DNA of 64,000 nucleotides from Gemmatimonadetes bacterium 13_1_40CM_69_22 (GTDB lineage Bacteria; Gemmatimonadota; Gemmatimonadetes; Gemmatimonadales; GWC2-71-9): NCBI GenBank assembly GCA_001917665.1, contig MNEL01000024.1, positions 1 to 64,000 of the forward strand, read 5' to 3'. Shown piece by piece: positions 55,085 to 64,000 of this stretch (position 1 is its first letter; each line of letters starts with the position of its first letter). The notes under the pieces were generated by a model. It saw only the letters and a program-made list of their open reading frames with translations, ran no database searches and was not told where the DNA came from. The position numbers and the translations under genes were made by a program.

Positions 55085-57597
55085 GCGCTGGCGAGCTTCA
55101 GCACATCGTTCAGGATTCCGCCGGCGGTCACCGCGGGCCCCGCCCCCGGCCCCGTGATCACGAGCGGGTTTTTCCGGTACCGCATGGTCGTGAAGATAAA
55201 CTGGTTGTCGGTCCCGTTGAGCGAGGCCATCGGGCTCGACGCGTCCACCACGACGAGCCCGACGCGGATGCGCCGCCGAGTCACGATGGCGCGGTAGCGG
55301 ACCACACCGCCGCGCTGGCGCGCGAGCGCGACGCGCCGCGTCCACGGCGCGTCGTACTGGTCGAGCCGGGCGAGGAACTCCGCGAGCGGCAGGCGCTCGG
55401 CCCCCTTCGGGACGAGCGATTCCACCGCGACGTCGCGCAGCTCCCCGGGGAAGCCCAGCAGGCGGCCGAGAATCAACGCCTTGCGGGCGACGTCCATGCC
55501 GGACAGATCCTCCCGCGGGTCCGGCTCCGGGTACCCCTTGGCAATGGCGCCGCGCAGCGCCTCCGAGAAGCGGCGGCCGCGTCCCAGCTCGCCGAACAGG
55601 TAGCCGAGCGTGCCCGACGGGCACCCTTCGATCCGCTGCACGCGATCGCCCGACTCCACCAGCTTCGCGAAGGTGTCGATGATCGGCAGCCCGGCGCCGA
55701 CGGTCGCCTCGCGCAGGAGCTGCCGCCCGCGCGTCTCCGCGGCGGCCTGCAGCTCGTCGTAGTGCTTCCTGCTCACCGTGATCGGGCGCTTGTTCGCGAG
55801 CACGACGTGCATGCCCGCCGCCAGCGCCGTCTTGAGCGTCTCGGTCGTGTCGGCCGCGGTGACGTCCACCAGAATCGGGTTCGAGAGCGCGTGGCTCGCC
55901 ACGAACGTGACCGCTTCGGTCGCGGACGCGCGGTGGCCGCCGGCCAGCTTGGCGAGCGGCGTGGCCTTCGCCTTGGCGGCGGCGAGCGCGGCGAGCCGCC
56001 GCGGCGACAAGCCCCGCGGATCGAATACGAAGCCGCTGCGATCGACCAACCCGACGACCTGCAGCCGGAGCGCGTGCTGTTTCACCTTGGCGATGAGGGG
56101 AGCGAGGGTGCGGCCGATCTGACCGAAGCCCAACAGCACGACGTCGCTGCGCTCCGGATGCGCGCCCATGCCGCCGCCGATCTTGCTGAGCTGGAACGCG
56201 GCGTGCACCGCGCGCAGGGCGCGAGCGGCGTCCCCGCCGTCCACCACGAGCGACAGGTTCAGCTCCGAAGAGCCCTGGGCGATCGCGATCACGTTGATCT
56301 TCGCGTCCGCCAGGGCCGAGAAAATGCGGGCAGCGATGCCGGGCGTCCCCGCCATCCCGAGACCCACCACGACGAGCGTCGCGGCGCCGGCGCGCACCTC
56401 CACGCGGTCGATCTCCTGCCGCGCGATCTCGCGCCGAAACGTCGCCGCCAGGCCCTTGCGCGCCCGCTCCGCGTGCTCCTCGGGGACGCTGAAGCAGATG
56501 GACTGCTCGGACGACGCCTGGCTGATGAGCGAGATCGAGATCCCTTCGTGGTGCACCGCCGCGAAGGCGCGAGCCGCGATGCCGGGGACGCCGAGCATCC
56601 CGCTCCCGGTCACCGTCAGCAGCGCCTGCTTGGGGATCGCGGACACCGCCTTCACCGGATAGGCATTCAAGGTGCGCCGCCGCGAGATCTCCGTCCCGAG
56701 CGACGCGGGCTCCGTGAACGGCCGGATCCGCACCGCGACGCTGCGCCGCAGCACCGGAACCAGCGCCCGGGGGTGCAGTACCTTCGCACCGTAGTACGCG
56801 AGCTCGGCCGCTTCGCGGACATGGAGCTGGGGGATCACGCGCGCGTCGGGCACGGTGCGCGGGTCGGCGGTGAGCATCCCCGGCACGTCCTTCCAGAGCG
56901 AGACCTCGCGCGCGCCGAGCACCCGGGCGAGCAGCGTGGCCGTGAGGTCCGATCCGCCCCGGCCGAGGGTCGCCACCTGCCCGTCCGGGGCGGCGCCGAG
57001 GAAGCCCGGGATGACCGGGACGACGCCGCGGGCGAGCAGCGGCCGGAGCACGCGACGCGCACTGCGCTCCGTGCCCGCGAGATCGGGCGATGCGTTGCCG
57101 AAGGTGCCGTCGGTCTGGATCACCGCCGCGGCGTCCACGTACGTCGCGGGACAACCGGCGGAGTCGAGGGCGGCCGCGACCATGCGGGCCGACAGCTGCT
57201 CGCCGCGCGCGACCAGGTAATCGGTGGTCCGGGGCGTCAGCTCGCGGAGGATGCGCAGCCCCGCGGCGAGGGGCTCGACCTCCGCGAACGCGCGCTCGAT
57301 CGTCTGGATGAGCTCGTCCGTGCGCGGACCGGGACCGAGCAGGGCGCGGACGGCTCCGAGATGCTGGGCGCAGAGCGCATCCACCGTCGTGCGGGCGCCG
57401 TCCGGGCCGCGCTGGATCGCCGCGGCGGCGAGATCGAGCAGCGCGTCCGTGACGCCGGCCATCGCGGATACGACGACGACCACGGGCGCGGGCCGGCGCG
57501 CCCGGACGATCGCCACCGCCTGCGCGATGGCGGCGCCGCTCGCGAGCGAGGCACCGCCGAACTTGTGGATCTCGATGGGGCGCGCGGTGCGAGGCAT
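55081..57597 (-). CDS. thrA: Bifunctional aspartokinase / homoserine dehydrogenase
   Basis: IHKFGGASLASGAAIAQAV; GRGGSDLTATLLARVLGAREVSLWKDVPGMLTADPR; C-terminal HSD: VVLLGFGQIGRTLAPLI, ANKRPITVSRKHYDEL, EATVGAGLPIIDTFAKLVESGDRV. Confidence 0.95.
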   Translation of the reverse strand: MPRTARPIEIHKFGGASLASGAAIAQAVAIVRARRPAPVVVVVSAMAGVTDALLDLAAAAIQRGPDGARTTVDALCAQHLGAVRALLGPGPRTDELIQTIERAFAEVEPLAAGLRILRELTPRTTDYLVARGEQLSARMVAAALDSAGCPATYVDAAAVIQTDGTFGNASPDLAGTERSARRVLRPLLARGVVPVIPGFLGAAPDGQVATLGRGGSDLTATLLARVLGAREVSLWKDVPGMLTADPRTVPDARVIPQLHVREAAELAYYGAKVLHPRALVPVLRRSVAVRIRPFTEPASLGTEISRRRTLNAYPVKAVSAIPKQALLTVTGSGMLGVPGIAARAFAAVHHEGISISLISQASSEQSICFSVPEEHAERARKGLAATFRREIARQEIDRVEVRAGAATLVVVGLGMAGTPGIAARIFSALADAKINVIAIAQGSSELNLSLVVDGGDAARALRAVHAAFQLSKIGGGMGAHPERSDVVLLGFGQIGRTLAPLIAKVKQHALRLQVVGLVDRSGFVFDPRGLSPRRLAALAAAKAKATPLAKLAGGHRASATEAVTFVASHALSNPILVDVTAADTTETLKTALAAGMHVVLANKRPITVSRKHYDELQAAAETRGRQLLREATVGAGLPIIDTFAKLVESGDRVQRIEGCPSGTLGYLFGELGRGRRFSEALRGAIAKGYPEPDPREDLSGMDVARKALILGRLLGFPGELRDVAVESLVPKGAERLPLAEFLARLDQYDAPWTRRVALARQRGGVVRYRAIVTRRRIRVGLVVVDASSPMASLNGTDNQFIFTTMRYRKNPLVITGPGAGPAVTAGGILNDVLKLASA

Positions 57598-57789
57598 GGG
57601 GCGGTCAGGCGACCTCTGCTTAGGGCCAGCGAAAACACAACGCCCGGGCAACGGTAGCCGCGGGCGGTCGCTTTTTAGCACCTTGTTTAACGTGGCGGCA
57701 ATACGCGGCAAATCACCACGCGGCTTCAATTGTATGTTCATACTTACCCGGGGGCTCGGGGACCGTCAAGGCGCGAAAGGAAGGACGTG

Positions 57790-58845
57790 ATGAGCAAGAT
57801 CCGCGTCGGTATTCTGGGCGCGACCGGCACGGTGGGACAGCGGTTCCTCGCGATGCTGGAGGGGCACCCGCAGTTCGTCGTAACGGCGCTGGCGGCCTCG
57901 GACCGGTCCCAGGGCCGCCCCTACGGCGCGGCCTGCAGCTGGCGCCTCCCAGGAGATATGCCGTCCGCAGTGCAGTCGCTGGTGGTTCAGCCGACCCGAC
58001 CCCCGCTCGACTGCGACGTCGTCTTCTCGAGCCTCCCGGCCGATGTGGCGGGCGAGATCGAGACCGCGTTCGCGCGCGCGGGCTTCCCCGTGCTGAGCAA
58101 CTCCTCCTCCCACCGGATGGACGATGCGGTGCCGTTGCTCATTCCCGAAGTGAACCCCGAGCATCTCGCCCTGCTCGACGCCTGCCGCGGGACGGGGAAG
58201 GGGTTCATCGTCGCGAACCCCAACTGCTCCACGGTCATGCTGTCCCTCGCCCTGGCGCCGCTCGCGGCGCGCTTCGGCGTCGAGGCCGTCGTCGCGACCA
58301 CCTTGCAGGCGCTGTCCGGCGCGGGCTATCCCGGCGTCGCGTCGCTCGACATCACGGACAACGTGATTCCCTACATCGCGAGCGAAGAGGAGAAGATCGA
58401 GCGGGAGACCCGCAAGATCCTGGGCAGCCTGAACGGCGGCAGGGTCGAGCCCGCGGGCTTCGCCGTCAGCGCCCAGTGCCATCGGGTGAACGTCGTGGAC
58501 GGGCACTTGGCGGCGGTGCGCGTGAAGCTTTCGCGGCCGGCGCGGCCTGCGGAGCTGCGGGAGGCGTTCGCCGGGTTCGCGGCAGTGCCGCAGCAGCTGC
58601 GATTGCACACCGCCCCCGCGCACCCCATTCTGGTGCGGGACGAGCCCGACCGCCCCCAGCCGCGCCTCGACCGCGACGCCGGGGGGGGAATGAGCGTCAC
58701 CGTGGGGCGGATCGCGCCGGACCGCGTGCTCGGGCACCGCTTCGTCGTGTTGAGCCACAACACCATCCGCGGCGCCGCCGGCGCGGCCATCCTGAACGCC
58801 GAGCTGCTCGTGGCGCGGGGCTACCTGGCGGGCCCGGGGGCTTGA
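57790..58845 (+). CDS. asd: Aspartate-semialdehyde dehydrogenase
   Basis: VGILGATGTVGQRFLAMLEGHPQF, SNSSSHRMD, IVANPNCSTVMLSLALAPL. Confidence 0.95.
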   Translation: MSKIRVGILGATGTVGQRFLAMLEGHPQFVVTALAASDRSQGRPYGAACSWRLPGDMPSAVQSLVVQPTRPPLDCDVVFSSLPADVAGEIETAFARAGFPVLSNSSSHRMDDAVPLLIPEVNPEHLALLDACRGTGKGFIVANPNCSTVMLSLALAPLAARFGVEAVVATTLQALSGAGYPGVASLDITDNVIPYIASEEEKIERETRKILGSLNGGRVEPAGFAVSAQCHRVNVVDGHLAAVRVKLSRPARPAELREAFAGFAAVPQQLRLHTAPAHPILVRDEPDRPQPRLDRDAGGGMSVTVGRIAPDRVLGHRFVVLSHNTIRGAAGAAILNAELLVARGYLAGPGA

Positions 58846-58964
58846 GCCATGCCGGCGTCGTCGCGCACCGCCGCGGCACTGGTCGCGCGGCTGCGGCCGA
58901 GCCGCCACACCCGGAAAACGCCGCACAGCATGGTCACACATCACAATCCGCGTGGAGCGGTCGG

Positions 58965-58980
58965 TGTGACTGAGGTCACG
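58965..58980. promoter_or_regulatory. CRP/FNR-family-like site
   Basis: TGTGA-CTGAGG-TCACg (one mismatch to TGTGA-N6-TCACA) upstream of the 59015 gene. Confidence 0.4.
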
Positions 58981-59014
58981 ACCGCGCGCCGCCGGGAGAT
59001 GTTACTATTGTGGC

Positions 59015-59404
59015 GTGACGATTCCGTTCCGCCCGATCACGCCGACGCGCCTCCAGGCGAAGGGCTGGGCCAGGGTCGGCAAGCCCGGTGCCCATCTCCT
59101 GCGCCGCGGCGCATGGTACCCGGTGGTCCGTATCTCCTCGAGCCACATCGTCGTGCTCGACGTGAACCGGCGCAACGTGCCGGTCGACCGGCGCTTCCTC
59201 GAGATCCGTTATCACCCGCCGGAGCGGTGGAGCATCGTGCGGTGCGAGCCGCGCGAGATCCAGCGGGTGGGCCGCCTCTTCCCGCTCACGTATGCGGTGT
59301 GCCCGAGCTGCCGCCACCGGCAGGCGTTCGAGGCGGACTCGAAAGAGCTGACGTGCGAACGGTGCAAGAAGATGGCGGGATTGGCGTGGGATGAGTTGAG
59401 CTAA
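59015..59404 (+). CDS. Hypothetical protein with C-terminal zinc ribbon (paralogue of 61187..61552)
   Basis: LLRRGAWYPVVRISSSHIVVLDVNRRNVPV..PPERWSIVR..TYAVCPSCRHRQAFEADSKELTCERCKK. Confidence 0.7.
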   Translation: MTIPFRPITPTRLQAKGWARVGKPGAHLLRRGAWYPVVRISSSHIVVLDVNRRNVPVDRRFLEIRYHPPERWSIVRCEPREIQRVGRLFPLTYAVCPSCRHRQAFEADSKELTCERCKKMAGLAWDELS

Positions 59405-59424
59405 GGCCTCACCGGCCTTTCCGT

Positions 59425-60003
59425 CTAGAGCACCACCACCCGATCTCCGACCGAGACGATTCCCGAACCGACTCCGAGACAGTAGAACCCCCGCGTCCCG
59501 TCGTCCAGGAACTGCAGCGTCTCTTTCAGCACGTCGGTCTCGACCATGCCGCCCAGCGCCCAGCCGCTGAACGGGCGGCAGGGATGCGCGACCTGGAGCA
59601 CGTCGAGGCGCACCAGCTCGCGGCCGTCCGTCGCAAGGAAGGCCACGCCGCTGTCCAGGTCGTCGAGCGTGACGCGCCCCTGCGAGTCGACCAGGACATT
59701 CTCGCCGGCGCAGCCGGGGACGATCCGGTCACCGAACCGCTGCTGCATCAGGGCGTAGTGCGACGTGAAGCCGAGCGACACGCCGTGGGCGCCGTCTTCG
59801 TTCTTGGTGTCTGGGTGGGCGCGGTGGTGGACGTCCACCAGCCAGGAGCCGTCGGACCCTTCGCCCAGCACGCCATCGCGGCCAACCGCGAGCCGCGGGA
59901 CGGCGAGGATCGGGGCCGGGTCGTAGACGCGCGTGGGCTTCTCCCCGGTCTTGAGGGTGGAGCGTTGGATTTGGAGACGGACGATGCGGCCGAGGGAGCG
60001 CAT
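59425..60003 (-). CDS. MOSC-domain protein
   Basis: GENVLVDSQGRVTLDDLDSGVAFLATDGRELVRLDVLQVAHPCRPFSGW: MOSC-like with conserved PC. Confidence 0.7.
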   Translation of the reverse strand: MRSLGRIVRLQIQRSTLKTGEKPTRVYDPAPILAVPRLAVGRDGVLGEGSDGSWLVDVHHRAHPDTKNEDGAHGVSLGFTSHYALMQQRFGDRIVPGCAGENVLVDSQGRVTLDDLDSGVAFLATDGRELVRLDVLQVAHPCRPFSGWALGGMVETDVLKETLQFLDDGTRGFYCLGVGSGIVSVGDRVVVL

Positions 60004-60080
60004 GAGGAAATCTATCGAGACGCGACGTGAGGTGGGTAACGGAAGGCGGCCGGAGCGCTCCGGCCGCCTTCGAGGCGTTC

Positions 60081-60902
60081 TTAATGAACGGTGTCCTGGC
60101 GATTCTCGAGCGTGCGATTCTCGATGGTGAGCAGGTCGTAGTATGCCTGCCCGCAGGAGGACGGGCTGAACGAGCACGAGTCGTCGACGAGAGAACCGGA
60201 CAGGACCTGGTGGTTCGGGAACGTGGTCGTGATTAGCGCCACAGCCGCCGGCCAGCTCTGGTATCCGAGGTCGAGCTGCGTCAGATCCCACCGAGCAGGA
60301 ACGTTGTCGGTCATGTCGATGAAGTCCCACACACCCGTAAGGCAGCCGCTGCCGAACCCACCGTGCCCGACATAGCCGAAGGCGTTGCCGTCAAAATGGC
60401 CGTCTCCGTCGCGATCAATTGCGAGCTGGATGCGCGGCGAGCCCCCGCCACACGACCTGAAGGGGAAGTAGTACTTCAGCTGGATCTGGTCCGAGAGGGC
60501 CGTAATCTTGATACCTGGCGGCAGATTCCGGATAGCCACACCGATACCTGCTGGATACGATGTGGTCGTAAGAACAGAGACCACGTCATTCGTGGCGTTC
60601 AGAGGGTCCTGGTCGTCCAGCATGGCGTAAAAAAGCTGAAACTTGTGTCCCATGCCCGGCAGCTCTTCCTGGGTGGCGGCAGGGTCAGCGACGAGGAGGT
60701 TTGGCCCCGAGAGGAGTGATCCGACCCACGAGGGAACATCGGTTGGCACGCCGAGATCTGCTTGAGGCCCTCCCACCGGTGGCGAGGCGGTGGGCGCCGC
60801 GCGCTCCGCGGCCTGGTCGCACGCCACGAGCAACGCCGCCGCGGAGAGGATGGTGGTGGCACACCGCTTGACCGTCGGGCAGTTCGTCCAGATCCTTCTC
60901 AT
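60081..60902 (-). CDS. Hypothetical lipoprotein
   Basis: MRRIWTNCPTVKRCATTILSAAALLVACDQAAE lipobox; no recognised domain. Confidence 0.65.
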   Translation of the reverse strand: MRRIWTNCPTVKRCATTILSAAALLVACDQAAERAAPTASPPVGGPQADLGVPTDVPSWVGSLLSGPNLLVADPAATQEELPGMGHKFQLFYAMLDDQDPLNATNDVVSVLTTTSYPAGIGVAIRNLPPGIKITALSDQIQLKYYFPFRSCGGGSPRIQLAIDRDGDGHFDGNAFGYVGHGGFGSGCLTGVWDFIDMTDNVPARWDLTQLDLGYQSWPAAVALITTTFPNHQVLSGSLVDDSCSFSPSSCGQAYYDLLTIENRTLENRQDTVH

Positions 60903-61186
60903 GGATCGTCCCCCTTCCCGAGCATCGCGTTTGCCGCACCTTGTGAAAGAGCTCCGCGGTGTTGCGGCAAACCGCATACCCTCCACATGGGCGGTCAGAC
61001 GTGAGGTAAGAGGGTACGATTCAAGGACGAAGACGCCGCTGATTTCGCTCGTTGCGCGCACGCTACATATTGGCTTCCTTCGCGTGCTGCATGGGCGCAA
61101 CAGGAAGGGGTTCTCGTTCCGAATCGTGCAGCGCCGACGCAGCAGGCCGCGTACCGAGGACGTGCTATGATGCGAGTCGCGACACC

Positions 61187-61552
61187 ATGAGGATCACCCT
61201 GGGCTGGGCCCGGTGTGCGGACAACGTGGCGGACGTGCTCCGCCGCGGCGCGTGGTATCCCGTCGTGGAGGAAGCGGCCGACGGCCACGTGGTCGTCGAG
61301 GTGCGGCGCGAGCGGATCCGCCTGAAGCGCGCCGACGTGACGGTGCGCGTCGAGCCCCCCGACCATTGGAGCGTCGTGGTCCGCACCGGAGTGTTGCGAC
61401 CCACCCTGGGAGGGAAGGGGATGGAGGTCGTCACCACCTACGCCGTCTGCCCGCTCTGCCATTACCGCCAGGACTTCGCCGGCAAACCGGGAACGCTGCG
61501 CTGCGTGCGCTGCGGGGCGACGTCGCCCGTGGATTGGACGGAGACCTGCTAA
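61187..61552 (+). CDS. Hypothetical protein with C-terminal zinc ribbon (paralogue of 59015..59404)
   Basis: VLRRGAWYPVVEEAADGHVVVEVRRERIRL..PPDHWSVVV..TYAVCPLCHYRQDFAGKPGTLRCVRCGA. Confidence 0.7.
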   Translation: MRITLGWARCADNVADVLRRGAWYPVVEEAADGHVVVEVRRERIRLKRADVTVRVEPPDHWSVVVRTGVLRPTLGGKGMEVVTTYAVCPLCHYRQDFAGKPGTLRCVRCGATSPVDWTETC

Positions 61553-63279
61553 CCGGTCCCGACCGAGCCGGGATCCATCCGATCGAACACGCCTCCGAGT
61601 AGATGCACGGCCAGCACTCCCTCGAATAGCACCACGGCCGAACCCATGAGACTCCCCAACGTCACAGTCCACATCAGTGGCAGCCCGCCCGCGAGCGCGG
61701 CCACGCCGGCGATCCCGCCGACGACGAGGGCGGGCACGAGGGCGACGACCAGCACGACCATGCTCCCCGCCGTCATGAGAATCCGCTGGCCGGTCGCCTC
61801 GAGTCCGACGGCGCGGTTCCGTCCGACGCTCACCCAGGCGGGAAACAGCAGCACGGCCGCGTTCTGGACCAGGACCAGCACCAGCAGCACCGCGGCCGTA
61901 GCAGGCAGCAAGGCGAGCAGGATCGCGAGCCGATCGCCGAGCGGCGGTAGCTCGCTGCCCTGCCGGCCAGCCGTGGCGGCGAAGGTGCCCAAGAGGCAAC
62001 TCCACACGACGAGGCCGATCAGCGTCACCGGGGCTGCGACCTCGCCGCCTACCACCTGGCGCCCGCGCACGGGATAGCCCTTGAGGACGTCCAGCATCTC
62101 GAGGTCCTGGCGCAGATCGCACCGCGCCGCGAGCGGGCCGAACAGCAGCGTCAGGCCGCCAGTCCCGAGCAGCAGCACGGCCACCAGGTCGAGCCAGCGC
62201 ATCGGCCCACTCGCGAGCGCCATCGAGCCGCCGATCACCACTACGGCGATCAGGACGAACGTCCGTTGGCTCAAGTCGCGGGTGGCCCCGACCGCGTTCT
62301 TCCAGAGGATGGCGACGCCGGGCCCGCCGGTCGGCGCGAGTCGCAGTCGGATGCCGCCGGTCGACTTCGGTGCGCGGCTCGTCGGCGCCGCCCACCGTCC
62401 CTCCCGGACCGCCTCGATCCTCCGCGCCAGCTTGGCGGCGTGCTCCACTGCGGCCTCTTCGAACGCGAGCGTGGAACGCACCACCCAGATGTAGTGCGCG
62501 CCGAGAACGAGCAGCGCGGCCGGCACCCGGCCGGCGAATGCCGCCGCGCTCGGCGCGAGGAGCGGCGCCACGACCGCCTCGAGCGGCCACACCAGCACCC
62601 CGAGCGGTCCGGTGTGCATGATGCTCGCCAGCGCCGCGTAGCCCCGTTGCGGGTCTTCCCCGAAGGCCGCCACGACGCCGGGGAGCGCGCGCCGCACGCT
62701 CCACCACGCTAGGGCCAGGAGGCTCGCCAGGACGAGGAGCGAGCCCAGCCGGCGGCGCAGCCCTGTCACACCTTGCTGCGCGAGACTCGCTCGCAGTAAG
62801 GACATCCCCGCGTAGTGCAGCTGCAGGGTGCCGTACACCAGCCAGAGACCGACCACCCGAATCAGCGACAGCCCGCTCACATGACCGCCCGAAAAGATCA
62901 GCGCGGACGCGGCGGCCGAGATGAACAACGGAACCTGGGAGCGGAGCAGCTTGAAGTCGATCACCTGGCGCCGCGTGAGCGGGGCGGTGAACAGGTACTG
63001 GGTCTCGGCGAGGTTGAAGGTGAAGGGGCTTTCGGCGCTCCCGAACAGCCAGTTGAAGACGACGAGCGCGCCGAGCAGACCCACGGCCACAATGTCGCCG
63101 TTGGGCGAGGCCACGCCCCCGAGTCCGGTCCCGCGGCGCGGCCGCAGGACCAGCCAATAGAGGTACAGGCCCCCCACCACGAACCCGATCAGATACTTGG
63201 GCTGGCGCAGTCGCGTCACGCGGCGACGCGTGGCGTTGACCAGGGACCGGCGGATGAGGTAGAGCGCCGCGCCGATCAT
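61549..63279 (-). CDS. ABC transporter permease (large membrane protein)
   Basis: 577-codon multi-TM protein immediately downstream of the ATPase with start/stop overlap. Confidence 0.75.
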   Translation of the reverse strand: MIGAALYLIRRSLVNATRRRVTRLRQPKYLIGFVVGGLYLYWLVLRPRRGTGLGGVASPNGDIVAVGLLGALVVFNWLFGSAESPFTFNLAETQYLFTAPLTRRQVIDFKLLRSQVPLFISAAASALIFSGGHVSGLSLIRVVGLWLVYGTLQLHYAGMSLLRASLAQQGVTGLRRRLGSLLVLASLLALAWWSVRRALPGVVAAFGEDPQRGYAALASIMHTGPLGVLVWPLEAVVAPLLAPSAAAFAGRVPAALLVLGAHYIWVVRSTLAFEEAAVEHAAKLARRIEAVREGRWAAPTSRAPKSTGGIRLRLAPTGGPGVAILWKNAVGATRDLSQRTFVLIAVVVIGGSMALASGPMRWLDLVAVLLLGTGGLTLLFGPLAARCDLRQDLEMLDVLKGYPVRGRQVVGGEVAAPVTLIGLVVWSCLLGTFAATAGRQGSELPPLGDRLAILLALLPATAAVLLVLVLVQNAAVLLFPAWVSVGRNRAVGLEATGQRILMTAGSMVVLVVALVPALVVGGIAGVAALAGGLPLMWTVTLGSLMGSAVVLFEGVLAVHLLGGVFDRMDPGSVGTG

Positions 63280-63995
63280 GCTTCGGTGAGCGCCAGGAAA
63301 ATGTCTTCGAGGCTCAGCCCGCGCAGGTCCGGTCGCTCGGTCAGGATCTCTGCGATCGTTCCGAGCGCTACCTTGCGTCCTCGCTGCATGATGAGCACGC
63401 GCGTGCAGATCTCCTCCACCAAGTGCAGCAGGTGTGAGCTCAGCACCACCGCCGCCCCCTGCCGGGCGCGCTCCTTGATGGTTTGCTTCATCCGCCGGAT
63501 CCCGGCCGGATCGAGCCCGGTGAGCGGCTCGTCGAACAGCAGCGCCCGGGGGTCGTGCAGCAGGCCGCAAGCGATCACCAACTTCTGCTTCATGCCGCGG
63601 GACAGCTCCCCCGGGAGCGCCTGGGCCTTTTCGGAGAGCTCGAGCTCCTGGAGCAGGGGAGGGATGCGCCGCTCCACGTCCGCCACCTCGTGGAGGCGGG
63701 CGGTGAAACGGAGATGCTCTTCCACGGTGAGGTAGTCGAACAAATGCGGCTCGTCGGGCATGAAGGCGAGCAGCCGCTTGGCGGCCACCGGCTCCCGCTC
63801 CACGTCATGCCCGCCGACCCGGATCGCCCCTCCGGTTGGCCGGACGATGCCCACGATGCTCCGCAAGGTGGTCGTCTTCCCGGCGCCGTTTGGGCCGACC
63901 AGTCCGAGCACCTCGCCCGGCGCCACGCTGAACGACAGGTCGCGCACGGCTGCGACGGCGCCGTACGACTTGGTGAGTCCCTGGACCTCGATCAT
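63276..63995 (-). CDS. ABC transporter ATP-binding protein
   Basis: LGLVGPNGAGKTTTLRSIVG, LSRGMKQKLVIACGLLHDPRALLFDEPLTGLDPAG. Confidence 0.96.
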   Translation of the reverse strand: MIEVQGLTKSYGAVAAVRDLSFSVAPGEVLGLVGPNGAGKTTTLRSIVGIVRPTGGAIRVGGHDVEREPVAAKRLLAFMPDEPHLFDYLTVEEHLRFTARLHEVADVERRIPPLLQELELSEKAQALPGELSRGMKQKLVIACGLLHDPRALLFDEPLTGLDPAGIRRMKQTIKERARQGAAVVLSSHLLHLVEEICTRVLIMQRGRKVALGTIAEILTERPDLRGLSLEDIFLALTEA

Positions 63996-64000
63996 CGCGC

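Noticed and set aside
53432-55297. 621-aa plus-strand ORF across lysC/thrC
   Set aside because: Shadow ORF opposite well-defined thrC/lysC, compositionally biased
52121-57597. Two aspartokinases (lysC and thrA) as an anomaly
   Set aside because: Multiple aspartokinase isozymes, including fused ThrA forms, are common in bacteria
55762-57657. 631-aa plus-strand ORF opposite thrA
   Set aside because: Shadow ORF opposite a conserved bifunctional enzyme
1-64000. Prophage, transposase, integron or toxin-antitoxin modules
   Set aside because: No integrase, transposase, phage structural or toxin-antitoxin signature seen among the ORFs

Overview
High-GC bacterial chromosomal window. The gene repertoire (GWxTD-domain protein, many eukaryotic-like kinase/FHA proteins, zincin/beta-propeller secreted proteins) suggests Gemmatimonadota or a relative, but this is inference only. 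Most of the window is densely packed housekeeping and metabolic genes: trpS, purA, glyS, priA, B12-dependent nrdJ, proC, and an aspartate-family cluster (dapD-dapA-dapB-M20 peptidase-lysC-thrC-thrA with divergent asd). It also holds a peptidoglycan-recycling set (ggt, murQ, anmK, nagZ), an arginine decarboxylase/ornithine cyclodeaminase-like set, and a Ser/Thr phospho-signalling island. No rRNA, clear tRNA, CRISPR array, transposase or prophage was seen. The most interesting signals are: (1) a c-di-GMP (GEMM-I-like) riboswitch on the minus strand with two tandem terminators and no downstream gene; (2) a coupled minus-strand operon of zinc-ribbon/FHA reader, Ser/Thr kinase, PP2C phosphatase and FHA-TM-coiled-coil-trypsin protease; (3) a family of palindromic / two-hairpin repeats with compensatory changes, one copy lying in frame inside a penicillin acylase gene, plus other unrelated inverted or tandem repeats at gene borders; (4) a frameshifted and internally deleted anmK; (5) a ubiquitin-like beta-grasp small protein in a three-gene mini-operon; (6) a symmetric divergent operator between ggt and murQ; (7) several apparently leaderless promoters. 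All calls are by eye from sequence and the ORF track; no database search was run.
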